Shown piece after piece: positions 24,101-39,100 of a DNA stretch of 64,000 nucleotides. A model generated the notes under the pieces. That model searched no databases, had not been told where the DNA came from, and worked only from the letters and a program-made list of their open reading frames with translations. Within the stretch, counting starts at the first letter, position 1, and each line of letters opens with the position of its first letter. The position numbers and the translations under genes are program-made. The stretch is from contig CM059583.1 in NCBI GenBank assembly GCA_030407085.1, forward strand, positions 21,116,001 to 21,180,000, read 5' to 3'. The DNA comes from Trichopria drosophilae (lineage: Eukaryota; Arthropoda; Insecta; Hymenoptera; Diapriidae).

Positions 24101-27100
24101 AAACTGAGTTAGGAACAGACAAGAAACATGAAAATTACTAAGAAGAGTTGATCTTGAGCATTTATGATAAATATTGTGGCATTAGCGCCCAGTTCCTATT
24201 GACTACAAGATGATATGTTGGAGTAATCACTAGTACTTCTACGGATTAAAACTAGTAATCTCATCTTATTGTGCGCAAAATAACCTGCAAAAAGTCCTTC
24301 GGAAGGAATTCAATAACGAACGTAATTATATTCATTACGTGTCATTTTCGCTTTCTTTCATGCTTGTTAATCAAAAGTGAATAGAACTATTTTGTGTTTA
24401 AGTACAACAAGAAATTACTTTTCAAGTGAATGAAAGGCTTTTAGGATTTCAGTTCAATCAAAAATTATGTATTTACGTGCAGACTTTAAGTACATTTTAT
24501 ATGACTTTATTTTTACGGCGGTGGTATAACCAATAACTCGTAAAATGTTATTAGTAATCGCGTGTATTTTATGGGTTCATAATCTGAAAAACATTTGGCG
24601 CAGACATTGAAAGTGTCCTTAATTGGATCGAAATTAATATAGTTTTTTAGGCTTTTTCTAGCCACCGCTGAATTCCACGTCAAAAATTAATAAAGAAATA
24701 ATTTTTAAACGGTGTATTTCATAGAGTTAATTTTGAGGGTAGTTATTATAACTAATGAAATGCATTGAGAACCTTTTGAACTACACAGAGCAGTTGAAAT
24801 GTAGTCAAATTTACTAAGAATTTTTCTTAGCGTTTTAAACAAAAAATACTACACTAATTAATGGATGCAAGTATGTAAAATAAGGACGCGTATTAAAATA
24901 AAATTAATTTAAAAACATCGTTATTGTATGCATTGAATATAATTCAATAGATTCCTTTGATCAAACTTTTATCAAGATTTATGTAGGAATAGAAACAATG
25001 AGTTGAAAAGTACAGCACCAATGTTGCAGATGAATTCTTTTGCTGATAACCTAGTTTATATTTGTAGCTGCTGTATTATATTCATTTTCCCCTTATTAAG
25101 TCAAAAACATTTAATGTTAAAATTGCAATTTTAGTCAAATAGTTTTAACATTTGAATATGTTTTATTCAGAACGGAAACCTTTTTTACTATTTAAATTCG
25201 AAAATGAAAATTATATAGACATTTTTAATGCGGTTAAATTTATTGTGCCCCATCGATGAAAATTGAACGTCAAAATATATTTTATCGCAAATGCAAATAA
25301 TGGGAATGCTTGACCAGTAATAATTATCAGGTTTAAAAGTTAAATGAACTCTCGTTATTGGAATTTAATTTATTAAAGCATTGCATATTCGGCAGGGAAA
25401 GAAATTAATTTCAATATTCGTATAAAGCGTATAAAGCATCAATGTTCTGTTGGGAATTCGACCATACGGAAAAAAGCTTTATTTTTTTTAAATTTTTCGT
25501 ATTAATCGGTTAAATTGACCTGTTTTTTTTTTATTGCATTTTCAGCTCAATATTTTGTCATTATTTCATAATGTTCCCGTTGCATGTTAAATACAATAGT
25601 GCAAGATTTGTGCGATAACACACACTTGACGGTGACACACTTTCATTGACATTTTGTGCTTAACGATTACCGCGACAACTCAAAGAAACTTGAATTGTTT
25701 GAATTGATATTCAGACTTCGTCGCTCGTTTATCGCAAGTGAAAGAGCAATTTTGCCTTAAGTATCCTATTCGTTTTCTAGAAAAAAGAACGATCCATGAT
25801 GTCCAAAGTCTTGAACGGACTTTTAAAAATATTCAGAGGAAGTACTAACTTTCAACAACCAATTCAAAATGTGATGGCAGTTAATCATCGACAACTAACG
25901 ATATTCATCGTTAAAAGTTGCAGAATCTCAGTACTGGCCACACTTCAGAAGTAACGACTATTCTGGGTCAAATTAGCTTCAACTATTTCTCGATAAATTT
26001 CACCTACAGACCAACTCTTCGGGAAGAAAAACGCGAAGTGCAGGATTAATTAACGGTATATATATATTAAATTTAAATTGGAGAATATCCAGAGAATTTT
26101 TAATAGAGTTCTGCCTCAAATCCCTGTCGGGTTATCCAGGTTGTATTCAGGATCTGGCTGGGTTTTGTACCGCTTCCCTGGGGTTCAGTCAGATTTTAAC
26201 CGAACAGGTTTCCCTAGTTGCATTAGAGGTCAGAATGAGTTGGGCCAGTCCCGCTGAATTCTTGCTACGATTCTGAGGTCAAATTTTCAAAATTCAAAAT
26301 TGCAGATCCGTAACATTTTCATAAAATTACTAAACTTTTAGAAAATGTCTCTTAAAATGAATTGTAACAACATAAAACAACGGTTGTATACTACTCTAGT
26401 AGTTTAGTTCTTCGTCACCAGGTGGCATCGACTTTCTTATTTGTCTTCTTCGTCATTTTTCAGTTCCCTTTGTAAAAGTAGATCTTCATTTAGTCAAGAG
26501 ATTCTACGTAGGAAGTCTTGTCAGATATTCTCTTCTTATGTATAAAACCTAAGCGTATGTGTAGGACTTAACATATATAATTGTTTGTTGTTTACAGTAC
26601 GTCATTGTACGTAAGCAGATCTAAAAAACAGAATGAGGAATATTGTATCTTCATATTCTGGAATACCTAAAATTTCATGTTTTTTTAAAGATTTTATTCA
26701 GCCGGTTCGACTTCTGGGACAGTCAATTTCTTAAACGTTTAGATGGGACATTTACCATGACAGTAAAGCTTTTCTAAAATTATTCCAGAAATTTCATCCG
26801 TAGCTCAGGTAGATTAGCCCTTAATTAGTTTCCGTACCACTATTAACTTTCTGTAGGAGCCAATAATTTATGCTCGAAAAAGAAATGCTGGGTCCCTTAT
26901 GATGCTTCACTTCTGATATCTATTCCAATACTTGAAAAATTGCAATAAGCTTTTGTTGCAATCGTAAGCTGTTTTTTCAATTGCTCACAATACTACCGAC
27001 AAGCTTTCAATTACGACAAACATGAATTTGTTGGTATAAAGCATCTATCGTCTTCTGGGATCTTCATCGACATTTGAATGTCGTCTTTTGTCTTTCATTT

Positions 27101-30100
27101 TTCACAGCACGCGTAAAAGCAGCTTTACGACGTAGACTTAAGAGGCCTTTTGTCTTTCTATCTCAACCTGAGTTTTCATTTGTGCTATAAAGTGAACGGA
27201 AATTTGTTTAAGTTCTTGTCGTTAATCTCAAAAGTTCTTCTCGAGAGTAGAAAATAAACTTTCGTCCCATGAGTGTTTTAGTCATTAAAACGGAATTACC
27301 ACATTCTTTTGGTATTAAAGAAAAAATATAATTTACAAATTGATGAGATTTCGTGTTTACGAAATGTGACGTCTCATTATTCCGTTTGTTTGAAAGATTC
27401 CCGTACTAAATTAAAGCACTAACGAACTTTTGGCGATACCACAGAGCATTTGTGTACCTGTGACCTGCGGTTATTCCGCACTAGTCTAAAAATTATTTAT
27501 GGTTCAGTCCTTTAATTAGCATTACGTAAAGGGTCGTAAATTCCGGAAAAGAGAAAACCGCAAATGCCACGTACTTTAACGAATTCAAAAGGAGCTTACA
27601 AACATTCGGAGAATTGCAAGAATTAGTAATTAATTTCAATAAATAATTAATTTTCAGTTAGGGGTATATTCATGGATTTCACATTTAATTGTGAAATGTC
27701 ATTATGAATTCTCAAAGGCCCTTCGTTGCTCATTCCGCAAAGAGAAACCTTTGCTTTACAACGTTTAAAACTAAACTTATTTCTGCTAGGTTTAATTTTA
27801 TAACAACTAATTGTCCATAGATATTTTCAGTTAACTTTTCACTAACGTCTTTATGGAAATATTATAAACATTTCTATTAATTTTCGCTTGTATTTCCCAC
27901 GATTTTGAAAACGCCGTTACGTTTAGTGACTACGGCATAAAACGTTATTGATCTGCCTCCCCATTTTAGAAGAAACTCGGGTATTAAGGCCTGAAACCTA
28001 CCCCGTGGCAAAAATTTTCTCCGACGCGTCTTTGAAGAAATTCAGAGAAAAACGTCAGAAAAACCGGAAGAAAGGGACTTTTTCGTGAAGGAATGTTCGA
28101 GAATATATTTCTGCCTTTTAAATCTCTTTCCGCCTTTTTTCCCGACTCGTATTCAGCAATGGCCACTAGACAATGCTCAAAATATAAAAATTATTCCAAA
28201 ATGTAATAATTTGATCATTTTTTATAACGCATTCGCCCTGATGAAAAATGTAAAATGCAAAACCATATGAGCTGAATATGACAGAAATATGGAAATGAAC
28301 GTAACAACGAGAACTCGTATGGAAATAATGTACGCAATTGTCAATAACAAAACGGAATACAGAAATTCACGGTACAAAAGCTGCGTTTCAGAAATAATTA
28401 CACTTATTACTTTTAGCCCTTATTACCCTAGATTTCTCGGAAAGATGACGTCATAGGCAAATCCTGGGGGTATCGTCGTTTTCAACGGGCGAAAAGCGCA
28501 TCGGAAATGATTCATCGTCAGACGAGAATCGATGACGAGTGGAATTATTCATTTTTTGTTAATTTTAACAGAATTATTCGTTAAAGAGGATTTCAAAAAT
28601 AAATTGTCACAAATGTTACTCGAAATTTCAAAGTGTATTGTTAAAACATATACTCGTAGATAAATATGCTGGTTTAATATCTGATTTGAAAAAAATAACT
28701 TTTGATAGTGTCGAAAATATTTCCGATATGGAATATAGCGGTATTAACGGTTTTTATTTCCCTCTTTAATAGAACTTTTTTATAAATTGAGTGAAATTGA
28801 TATCGTTATTTTGTAATCCTTTTATTCAGGATCCTTTTGACGCTTTGAAAACGTTATTAAACGTAAAATGTCAATTTATTTATTAACTATCAACTATGTT
28901 AAAAAGAATTAAAAATAACTGATCTTTAAAAAGAAAAAAGTGATAAAATGCAAACACGATATAATAAAATTCGTTATAAAATGAAGGAAAATCTAAATTT
29001 ATTATGATCGACGGACGTCGATAAAAAAGTAATTAACGGGACGTAATAAAAATAATAATTATCAATCGATAGATGAAAATTACGAACAAATTAAAATAAT
29101 GCAGAAATTACAACGTTGCCAACGAACGAAAATGTGCGAACAAAATTTTAAAAAGGAAAGATATAAATTTACAACGGAAATTCGTAACGTAAGAGGTATT
29201 CTTGTCTTATTTCATATTCAGATACTCGAATGTGAAAACACGGATAAGATCATACAATATTTATTAAACCCACCTCTCACGAACCTATTTTTCTCGTTTT
29301 TCGAAATCTCGTCTCACATTTTACAAAATTCATATCATCTCGGCAAACGACATATCTTGAATGCCATAACTATTGAACAGTTTTGAAGAAAAATATCGCG
29401 TCACCTTACTACGTTTTATAAAACCCGATAATGTTTTCAAACTATTCAGGAAAAATTCATAAAACTGAGATTAATGAAAATCTTTCCATAATCCCAGCCA
29501 TGAAAAGATAAATGAGTTTTTAATTTTACTCTATGGAAATTCTTAAATCCTTTAATTGTATGTAAGTAATCTATTTCAATTATAAGTTGACAAAAAGCCA
29601 ATCATTTGAATTCTTTAACATAAAAGAGGATTTCTTTACGAGACCTAATTAGAACATTTCTGGTCAACTGTGCGGAAAATATCAGAAAAGAATCCATCAA
29701 AAATGACAAATTTCGGTTTTTATTGAAAAGACTGGGATATTTTGTCTTATTCGAGTGAGAATAAATTGAAAACATTCACGTTTATTAACGTCCGAAACAC
29801 ATTAAGGAGCGTTTATAACCTCTTTGCGGTTGAACTGCTTTAAATGGAGATGTACCTATTTCTATTCAGTGCCGAAAAACGCGCATTTAAAGTACCTTTT
29901 TTAACAGCTTTTTATTAATAGTAAAGCTTTTAAAAATAGCTCAAGTTGCGCAAAACCTGAAAAGAAGTTCGGAAGTGCTTTTTAAGAGATTCCGTAAAAA
30001 CGAGCTTTTAAGCAAGTGCACATTTGGTCCTTTTGTTTCCATTTTCTTTGGTTATGCAACATTAATTGCTAACTGAAATAATATAATCTTTTACTGTAAA

Positions 30101-33100
30101 CTTGCCGGTTTAAGGTCGACTTATAACAATGTTCATTTACTTTAGACAAGCAGAAACGAGGACATTCCCCTTGTGTGACATATTACAAAATCAACATCAG
30201 ATACACGATAAAAGATTTTATTGTTATACTAAAAACATGTAAAACGTAATATTAATTTATGTGGATCAAGCTAAGAAAAAGTAATAAAAAGCAACTGACC
30301 GAATTTCTACGAACGAGATTTAATACTTTGAAACTGCACCCGTGTTTGAAATATCGATTCTACGCGCCTCGAATATTATATATACAGAAAGCAATGCGCT
30401 AAAAAATTAAGTATTATTCGTTAAAATTTTTATAAAATACACTGTTTCGCGAATCCAATAATTAACTCACGTAGATCAAATTTATTTTGATGTTGACTTT
30501 ATTAAAATAACTTATTTTGCCATCATTAAATATTTGAACTAATTTTCATAAAATCCACGAATAAATATTAAATACTAGGCCAAGGAATTGTACCTCTGGG
30601 TATTGCGATTAATAAGTCATAACTTTTTTAGCTTTAGTGTTCGTTAAGCTAACATAATTACTACTTGGACAAAAAGAGACAGAAAAATGTAAACAGTCAT
30701 TACTTAACCGAATTTACTGAAGGACACTTCGTACCGTTAAATAGTTCGTGGGTCAACATTAATAGTACAGAAGCAAAATGAAAATATGTCATATTTAGGG
30801 AAAAACAGAATTAAAAAGGTTTAATTAAACGTAAATACCGTTGAAATTGGAAAAAGTCGACATAGAGGAAATTTGTATCGTTATCGAAACTAAAAGTGTT
30901 TTTTTCTACTCGTGAATTAATAATTGGAAACTCAATTGAAGATGCCCTCTAGTGGAAATATTTAATAGGAAACCGGTTTATCAAAAAGAAAATTCATGAA
31001 AAAGAAGCACAAAAAACGTTACAATATTTGTTTTCTACTTAACAGGGGAAAAAATAGGACCTACCTAGAAATGATTGTTTTCATACCTCTTAAAAAAGTC
31101 ATGCAGGGCTAATTCCAACGTTATCTGCAAAAAGACATCTTGAAGAGATCATAGGTGTGATAGTCTACCGTATCATAGGCCTTAAAAAGATCGTATTTAT
31201 GGCTTCTTTCACGAGGCCTTAAATGGGTATGACATTGGCTCATTTTTTTATCACCTCAAAACCCGACATCTCAAAACCCCGACACCTAAAAAATCCTTCA
31301 TTCAAAAACCCTACCCTTTAAAATCAAGCATTCGTTTTAAACTGGGTCGGGATGTTGTTCTGTAATAGAATTTCCTAAACCAGAATAGTAGAATATGTAA
31401 GCTTATGAAATATACAATGCTTTTCAAAAAATCTTACTAGCGAGAATAGTAAAAACGTTCGTGATGACCAATGAAAAATTAATCATGTGATAATATATAT
31501 AGATATCTCGAACGTTTTTACTATTCTGACTAGTAACATTTTCTATAAGAGCATTGTAAATTCTATAAACGTTTACGCGTCTGCATCAAAGGATTCCCAC
31601 AATCTAGTTGCGTTTGTCGCCGTCAGGCGCATACGTGATTCTCGAAGGTTTGTTGTTCTCCATTGTGGCTCCCGTTATAGAAATGAGTTTTCATTCGCTC
31701 AAAAGCAGATCAAATGACAAACTTAAAGAATGCACCTAGAATGTAACGTGTGAATAAGCGACGGTATAAAGTTACATCAATGGCACTTGCTAGTGTCACG
31801 ACATCCCGAGCGGAAATTTATTCAGGCAGCTTAAATATGTACCAGGGCCTGACCAGGCTCCGGTAAGGCATTCCTGATCAGGTACTCCTGAATGTACCCA
31901 GATCAGGACATGATCAGGTTCCAGTAAGTTATCCTGATCAGGTTCGTCTGAATAAGCCCTGATTAAACCCTGATCATGTTAAAATAATGTATAACTGATA
32001 TACAGAAGCCTGTGAATTTCCATACCAAAACCAAACCATGAATTTATTTTCAATTTCCGGGAATCGCTAACTGCTTTAGAAATTTTAAATCAGGGGCAGA
32101 TCAGGGGTCTGCTCAGAGCCTGATAAGCACGTCTGAATTTTTTAACTTCTAAATTTTATGTAATTCGTTCAGTCGCCACTAGGCGTGATCGCGCATCTAC
32201 TTCATTCCCGTTAAGGAAATTTATTTCAATTTTGTATATTAGCCTACTTGTAGGAACGTTTCGGCACAGCATATTTTACACATTGTATGTGATGGATATG
32301 TATACGATCCGTATATATGGGTGAATAATATTTTTTTTATTTTGCAGCCTTTTAACTTGTCAGATAGTAATAAATAATTAAAAATTAATTTGTTGTTTCG
32401 TAATACTATTGTAAATATTTTCACCATGAAATTTGGAAAGCATGCGAAATATTGGTCATGTAAGGTCCTGTACATTTGCCTGATCAGGGCCTTAACAGAA
32501 AAAGCCTTCTACGATATGTCAGGGTCTGATGAAGGGTCATGTCAAGACCTGATTTTGTTCACAGGCTTCATGATAAGGACCTGATTCCAGCCTGAATAAT
32601 TTTCCGCTCAAGATGTGATGCTACTTTTTACCGGCTGGAGTGTAAACAATCTAATGATGAATCGAACATTTGTTTGTTTTATCTCAATAACTTAGATGAA
32701 ATCTAGCAAACGTAGAGAAAATGCTTTAATCTTACCAGTTTATGATCAAAATATTGCATTTATTATTCTTTATATCAATATTTTCCTATATGGGGAATTC
32801 TCGTGTAATAAAAATTCCTATTCTGGAATAGCAAAAATTATTATTTTATTATGAAACATTGCTACTCTGCAAGTCTGTCCTGAAATCTAAATCGGAGTAT
32901 AGTAATTTTTGCTATTTTTTTCTAATATCTTCTTAGATGTTTCGACGACATTATGGCTCCATTTTTATTGAAACATAATTTTGGTACTGAATTTTTGTTT
33001 TTGGCTTTTAATGCTATGTAGAATCAAAATAAGAAAAAATGTCACTCAGTTTTTGACGAAAGTCAAGTCTGAGTTCTATACTTATTTCATATACCGGTAG

Positions 33101-36100
33101 AACCGAATATAAATTTGGTTAACAAATGCTGGTCAATTATTAATAATAACAAAAAATAATAATATCTAGAAATTTAATTAACTTAATTTTCATATAAATA
33201 GTGACTCTTTGCTAAACATATAGAATTTTTTTGTTTTACAGTATTTTAGATATGCGTTAACTTGTTGGCAATAAAGTCGTATTATTATTATTATTATTAT
33301 TATTATACCACAAGAGCCTTAAAGTTAGGGTAATTCCCTATAGGTTCGTAGTAAACAAATGAAGCAGTCAAGTTTTCCACATTAATAATCAGGAGTGCAA
33401 AACGCGTGTGCTTTTTTCTGGAAAACTTGATGAGTGCATTTGTCTACTGGTAATCTGGAGGAAATTATCTGATTAATTTTGTAGCATGAGTGGTATTCGG
33501 GAGATTATTTTTCACATCCAAATCTTGGCGAAGAGAATTGTAAAATTACCGGTGGAATTGTCGAAATTCTCACTGAAATTTTCGTGTAGGGCTGAATTTA
33601 GGAATTAATTTTGACTCCAACAGTTTTAGTGTGCAGAAAACTGCAGTTATTTGGATTTTCTAAATTACATAATTAATAACAAATGCAACACAAAAAGAAA
33701 CTTGTCAAATTTAACAATATAAAGTAAAATACGGACAATGTAAACATTAGAAACAATTCATAACAATTTTCTATATTTTGAGAGAATATTAGCGTAAGAA
33801 ACGAACCGAAACTAAATTAACTAAATGAGTATTATTTATCAATTTACATATTCTCGAAATTCCTAAAACTGGAAAAACTTGTACCGTAATCACTAAACGT
33901 GGTACACCAAAGTGAGAAACTTAATGCCGAGAATTCGTCCAAGCGTTAAAAATAATTACTACATTATTTAAAATTGGAGCACGTTTAGGTTGATGCACAA
34001 AAGAGGTTTAAAGAGGCAATTTAGAAGCAATTTTGCACGTGCATATTATTTTCCAGAAAGTCTCAAACCTAATTGAACGATCAGACTAGAAGCATACAGA
34101 CAAAGTGATTCGATCGTCGCTTATTATTTTGAATTAACTTATCATCGATTTGCTGTGTATTATCACTTTTTGAAATTTGGGCGTAGCCTATAATCGATTT
34201 TGATAAAAAGGCGGTTGTTAATTAGTTCCGCATTAGAAAGGGACTAATCTCATTGTATATTTTTCAAATTAGTTACATAACGCCTTTAATTGTTTAATTT
34301 ATTTACTAATGGGAATTAAATGAGATGTAATACACAATAGGATATTACAAATTCTTAAAAACACATTTATAACAGTCTTATTTATGATTTAATAAATCAT
34401 TCATTTCTAATTTATATTTGAACAAAGTTCGACATACTTCTTTTAGAAGTAGGATATTCATTTCAGTGTTGAAACTATACCTAAAGGTGTTTGAGATTGT
34501 TCTGTCTTTAAGCATAGCCTACATTACCCATAGACGCACAAATACCGTAAATCGACTTAGGAAACTCCGATCTTCAAATCGTATTAACTTATGTCAGGTT
34601 ATATTCGTAACGTATTTCAACTAGAGCAGAGTAAAGTAATTCCTTTTTTCCAACTCTACAAATAATTATAAATTATTTATTAACGATATATTTCTGGAAT
34701 AAAAATAAAACATCTGCTACGCCACAGAGCGAAAACAGCTTACGTAACGTTTAAAATGTGACTCGAAAAATAAATCGAGGGGTTTTTACCTGGATAAGTA
34801 AACACAGGCTTAAAAGTGTAAATCAAACATTCGAGAAGGTCTAAATTCTTTTTAAAACCGAAGCAAATAAACGATTTTGTAAAATACTACAAAATAAATA
34901 TTAACATTAAAATTGTAATAATAAAATTATAAAAAAAATGTGTTTTATAAAAATTAAATTTTTAGGTTTATTTGTAATGGAGGAGGAAACATGTTCGCTG
35001 ACATCGGCCTAAACTGCTGATGGCGAGTTTCCTCGTTGAGAAATCTAAATTGTCGGTATGCGGTGCAATGTAATTCGATTATCTTGAAACTTGGAATACA
35101 GGGTTGTTTGGTTTCGCTGATTACGAAACTACGGTGCGCTTTTTATAAAAACATCTAATGGCGTACTGTTACGGTTGACGAAACTCGCTCAATTTCTACT
35201 TTGATGCCGTAATTTGGGAATCCCCGATTTTATCCACGTTTATATATCGCTTCAATTTTCGAAACGAAAGAAATACCCTTCCTTTTTCCGTCTCAGATAA
35301 GGTTCGTGCATTTCCGTAAATATTCGTTCGTAAATTTCACTGCTCGTGAAAAGCTCACTGCCGATGGCGTGCTTTATTTCGCCAATTAATACGGCCTAGT
35401 TTTCATATAATTTTAGTGCGATTAACAAGTTTACGCGATAATGATATTTCAAATTATTCGATTTTAACAAATTATAAATTAAATCTAATTTAGAATCCTT
35501 CGTTAGACCAACCGAATTCGTTAGTGCATTGAGGAAAATTAACACCTGAATACAATGATGGCCTCCATTTTTAGTAAATCAAATTTTTGTAAATTTGTGT
35601 AGGTCAGCTTCTATATTTTCAAAACACGACTACACTGTACTTTAGCTTATCAGTATTCGTGGAGATGCAACATAAACATTTGTATTAAACGAGATTTGGA
35701 TATATCTCGACTTATCTTTGGACAATCTTATGTAAACGACTTTTGTCGGACGTTGATACTGAAACTACTGGAATGGCAGGAAGTGGGGTAGTTTGGGTTT
35801 CACTAAATTTTCGGTTCTGAAAGTCTGAAATACCCAAGGAAACATTTGTTTAAAAATATTGTTATTAGCATTTATTTACAATAAAAGTTACTGCAACGTA
35901 TGAAAAGTTCTGTATTATATTTGTTATTTTTGCGGATGAGGGTCGAAAAACCGACAAATCAAAAAGCCGACAGGTCAAAACGCAGATACATACAAAAATA
36001 GAATAATCGACAAGCGGACTATCATTTTTTGAAGTATCGGTTTTTTTACAGTCGGCTTTTCGATTTTCGGTTTTTTATCGTCGGTTTTTTACCTGTCGGC

Positions 36101-39100
36101 TTTCCGATTTGTCGGTTTTTCGACACGCATCCATTTTTGCAACGGCGTCTTCAAAACGCTGAAATGTACAAAATTTTGTCATGAAGTTTGACAGTACTTT
36201 TTGATATTAAACCGCAACGGAAAAATGTTGTATTAAAGAGTTCTTATGGCTTAAACCCTTTCGTTTCGGATGGTATGTCTGAGTATAGTGTCAACTAAAA
36301 ATAAACAAATTACACTTCAAAAAACCAACAAATCAAAAAGTCGACAGGTCAAAAATGTTATTTTGTATGCGTCGGCTTTTTGATTGTCGGTTTTTTATCT
36401 GTCCGATTTTTCGACCCGCACTCGAAATTATAAATGTTCATCATTGACTCAACTGAGACAACGAGTTCTATTTCTTTTAATCCACGTGTAATTGTTTGCA
36501 ATTGCACAATTTAATAAACTTTAATTTTGTTAATATTTTTGCGATATAAAAAATTTAGTCCAAAAATATGTAACGTGAAACAAGAATAAATGTCCAGTTA
36601 TTATGCCACTAGATAATTTATGATGCTTTTTTAAAGTGACAAGCTACAGAAAATCGGATACGTGTTTATGAATTCAAGGTTGGGATTAATTGATGAAATG
36701 GGAATGATTATATACACAAAGATAAAATGAATTTATCATTAATTATAGATTTTAATTCACAATAGCATATTTAACATGAAAAATTGGTTTTTATACGATT
36801 TTCACACATTCACTGCTGCTTTCTGTTATTTAACTAACCAAGTCATGAATTTTATGGTTTTACATGAGTATAACATAACAACTTTCAGGAATAATTTAAT
36901 CTGGAAATCTAAACTACGCAAAATATGATCCGTGCAAAGAATTTTTGTTGAGTGATAATTACTACGGGAATTGAGTATAATTTGAGTTTTTTAATGAACT
37001 TTTATGAAACTTTCGAGAGGTATGGGTTGAAAAACCGACAAATAAAAAAGCGGACAAGACAAAAACCGACAGTCAAAAAGAAGACACATAAAAATTAGGC
37101 ATACCGACAATCAGATGGTCATTTTATTAAGTGTTGGGTTTTTTACTGCAAGCTTTTCGACTGTCGGTTTTTAGACTTGTTGGCTTTTTGATTTATCGTT
37201 TTTTCAACCCACATACAAAAAACCGACAAATCAGAAAGCCGACAATAAAAAATCCAACAATGGAAAACCCGACAGCCAAAAAACCGACAACCGAAAACCC
37301 GACAGTCAAAAAGCCGACATATAAAAAATAGACATATCGACAAGTGGAGAGTCATTTTTTGATGTATCGGTTTTTTCTGTTGTTTTTTCGACTCGCACCC
37401 CTTTCATGTATGTTGATAATTTTTTAAGATACACAGCAGATCCGAAAATTGAAAATACTACAATTTAATCACATTACTTTTATCATTTTTATAATTAACG
37501 ATTAGTAGTTAAATTTATTCAACTACACGGACAAAATTGTCTGGGAAATTTGACCATTTCAGATTGTAATTATATTACTATTTAGAGAAATAACTAGATT
37601 TTTGTCATTTTTGTGTCTGGAATAATAAAAATTCTAAAGAATTTAGTCATCTATTAAAAAAATAATTACAAAGGATTTCTCGTTTTGTAAGTCTGTTCCA
37701 AAGTTATCATCTGTTGTTAAAATTTCCAAGAAAATGTGCGTATAGTTAAATCTGTTTTTCCCTATAGTAACTTTTATAATCAATACCAGAAAGTAGATTA
37801 GTATTTATTTTAACTACTTTAAGATATAGCAACTTCATGTGAAATGCAACTGAGAACCTTCTCCTTAAATCTGAATTAGATAAAAACTACCAATCTAAAA
37901 TGAACTTTACTATAAATTACTAATTTTTTTACTACAAAATAGCAAAAACAACTATTAGTAAAATTCTACGTATCTAAAAGTAGAAATTGAATATTATAGA
38001 TTCGTAGATTTCGAACTGAATAATAAATGACTAGTTTTTAATTATTTATTATTAAAACAGATTAATAATTGAATTAGCAACCCACGTTTCGTATTTTAAT
38101 AAGTAATATTTAACTAATTCAGATTAAGAGAGTACCGAACTATACAGAATAGTAGAAAAGTATTAAAATTCGCTGGGAATGTTTGCAATGTAGAGCTATT
38201 CAGTGTAACAAAAAAAAACTAGACGAAATTCTACTGCAAAATCCCAGAATTATCATAAATGATCCCCTACAGAAAGTTAGGAATGTACACGTATAATTAT
38301 ATCTAAAGGTATTAGTAAAATTATATTTTGTGGACATGTCAACATTTCCACACGTGTAGTCGTGGATATTGATAAATAATACTGGTTTATCGAGTATTAA
38401 ATTCTCTCTACTCGGGCTCGTGTATATTAAATATTTCACTTATAATTAAACAAGAAGCATTCAAATGTAATATATGAATATGCTGGGTATTTTATTCTTC
38501 TGTTCAATTGAAAATAGAAAATTAATTTACTGACGTATGATCGCCAGATTGTGATCAAACCGCGGAAATTAATTATGATTATGTAAAATTATGAATAATT
38601 CTATGGCTTTTGTTCGTTTATTTATTGTTAAAAACAATACATCCTACGTTGATTTTGTACGTTTCTATAGCAAATAGAACGTTGGATATTTTAAAAATGT
38701 AAATTTAGTATATTATGACGTCAAAATAAGGTTTTTTGTAACGTACCGTAAAGTGTATTGTTAATGTAAGCTGGTGATGTTACATAGAATTCAAACTTTA
38801 TTGTTCCATAATCAGTCGAACTAACGGTATGTTAATCATAATAATAAGGTTACAATTCGTATAAACTGACCGGATTAGTTAATTTTAACACCACCAGGTG
38901 TTATCGCAACTGTTGCAGCTCAGTTCGGCTCCCGATGCGGAAATAGGTTTTGAAATAGTATATATTATGACCCATTGAGAGATAAGTCTTCTTCTTCTGT
39001 AAGACAAATTACGCTAAGTTACTTTCAACTTACCTGTGATTTTACAACACTATTACTCCAATTCAGCCAAGAGAAACTTTATAATCCTGTATTGCAAAAT

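Noticed and set aside
37131..37331. Open frame with a repeated NPTxKKPT-like peptide
   Set aside because: Produced by tandem CCGACA words in the foldback arm. No start context, no conservation expected.
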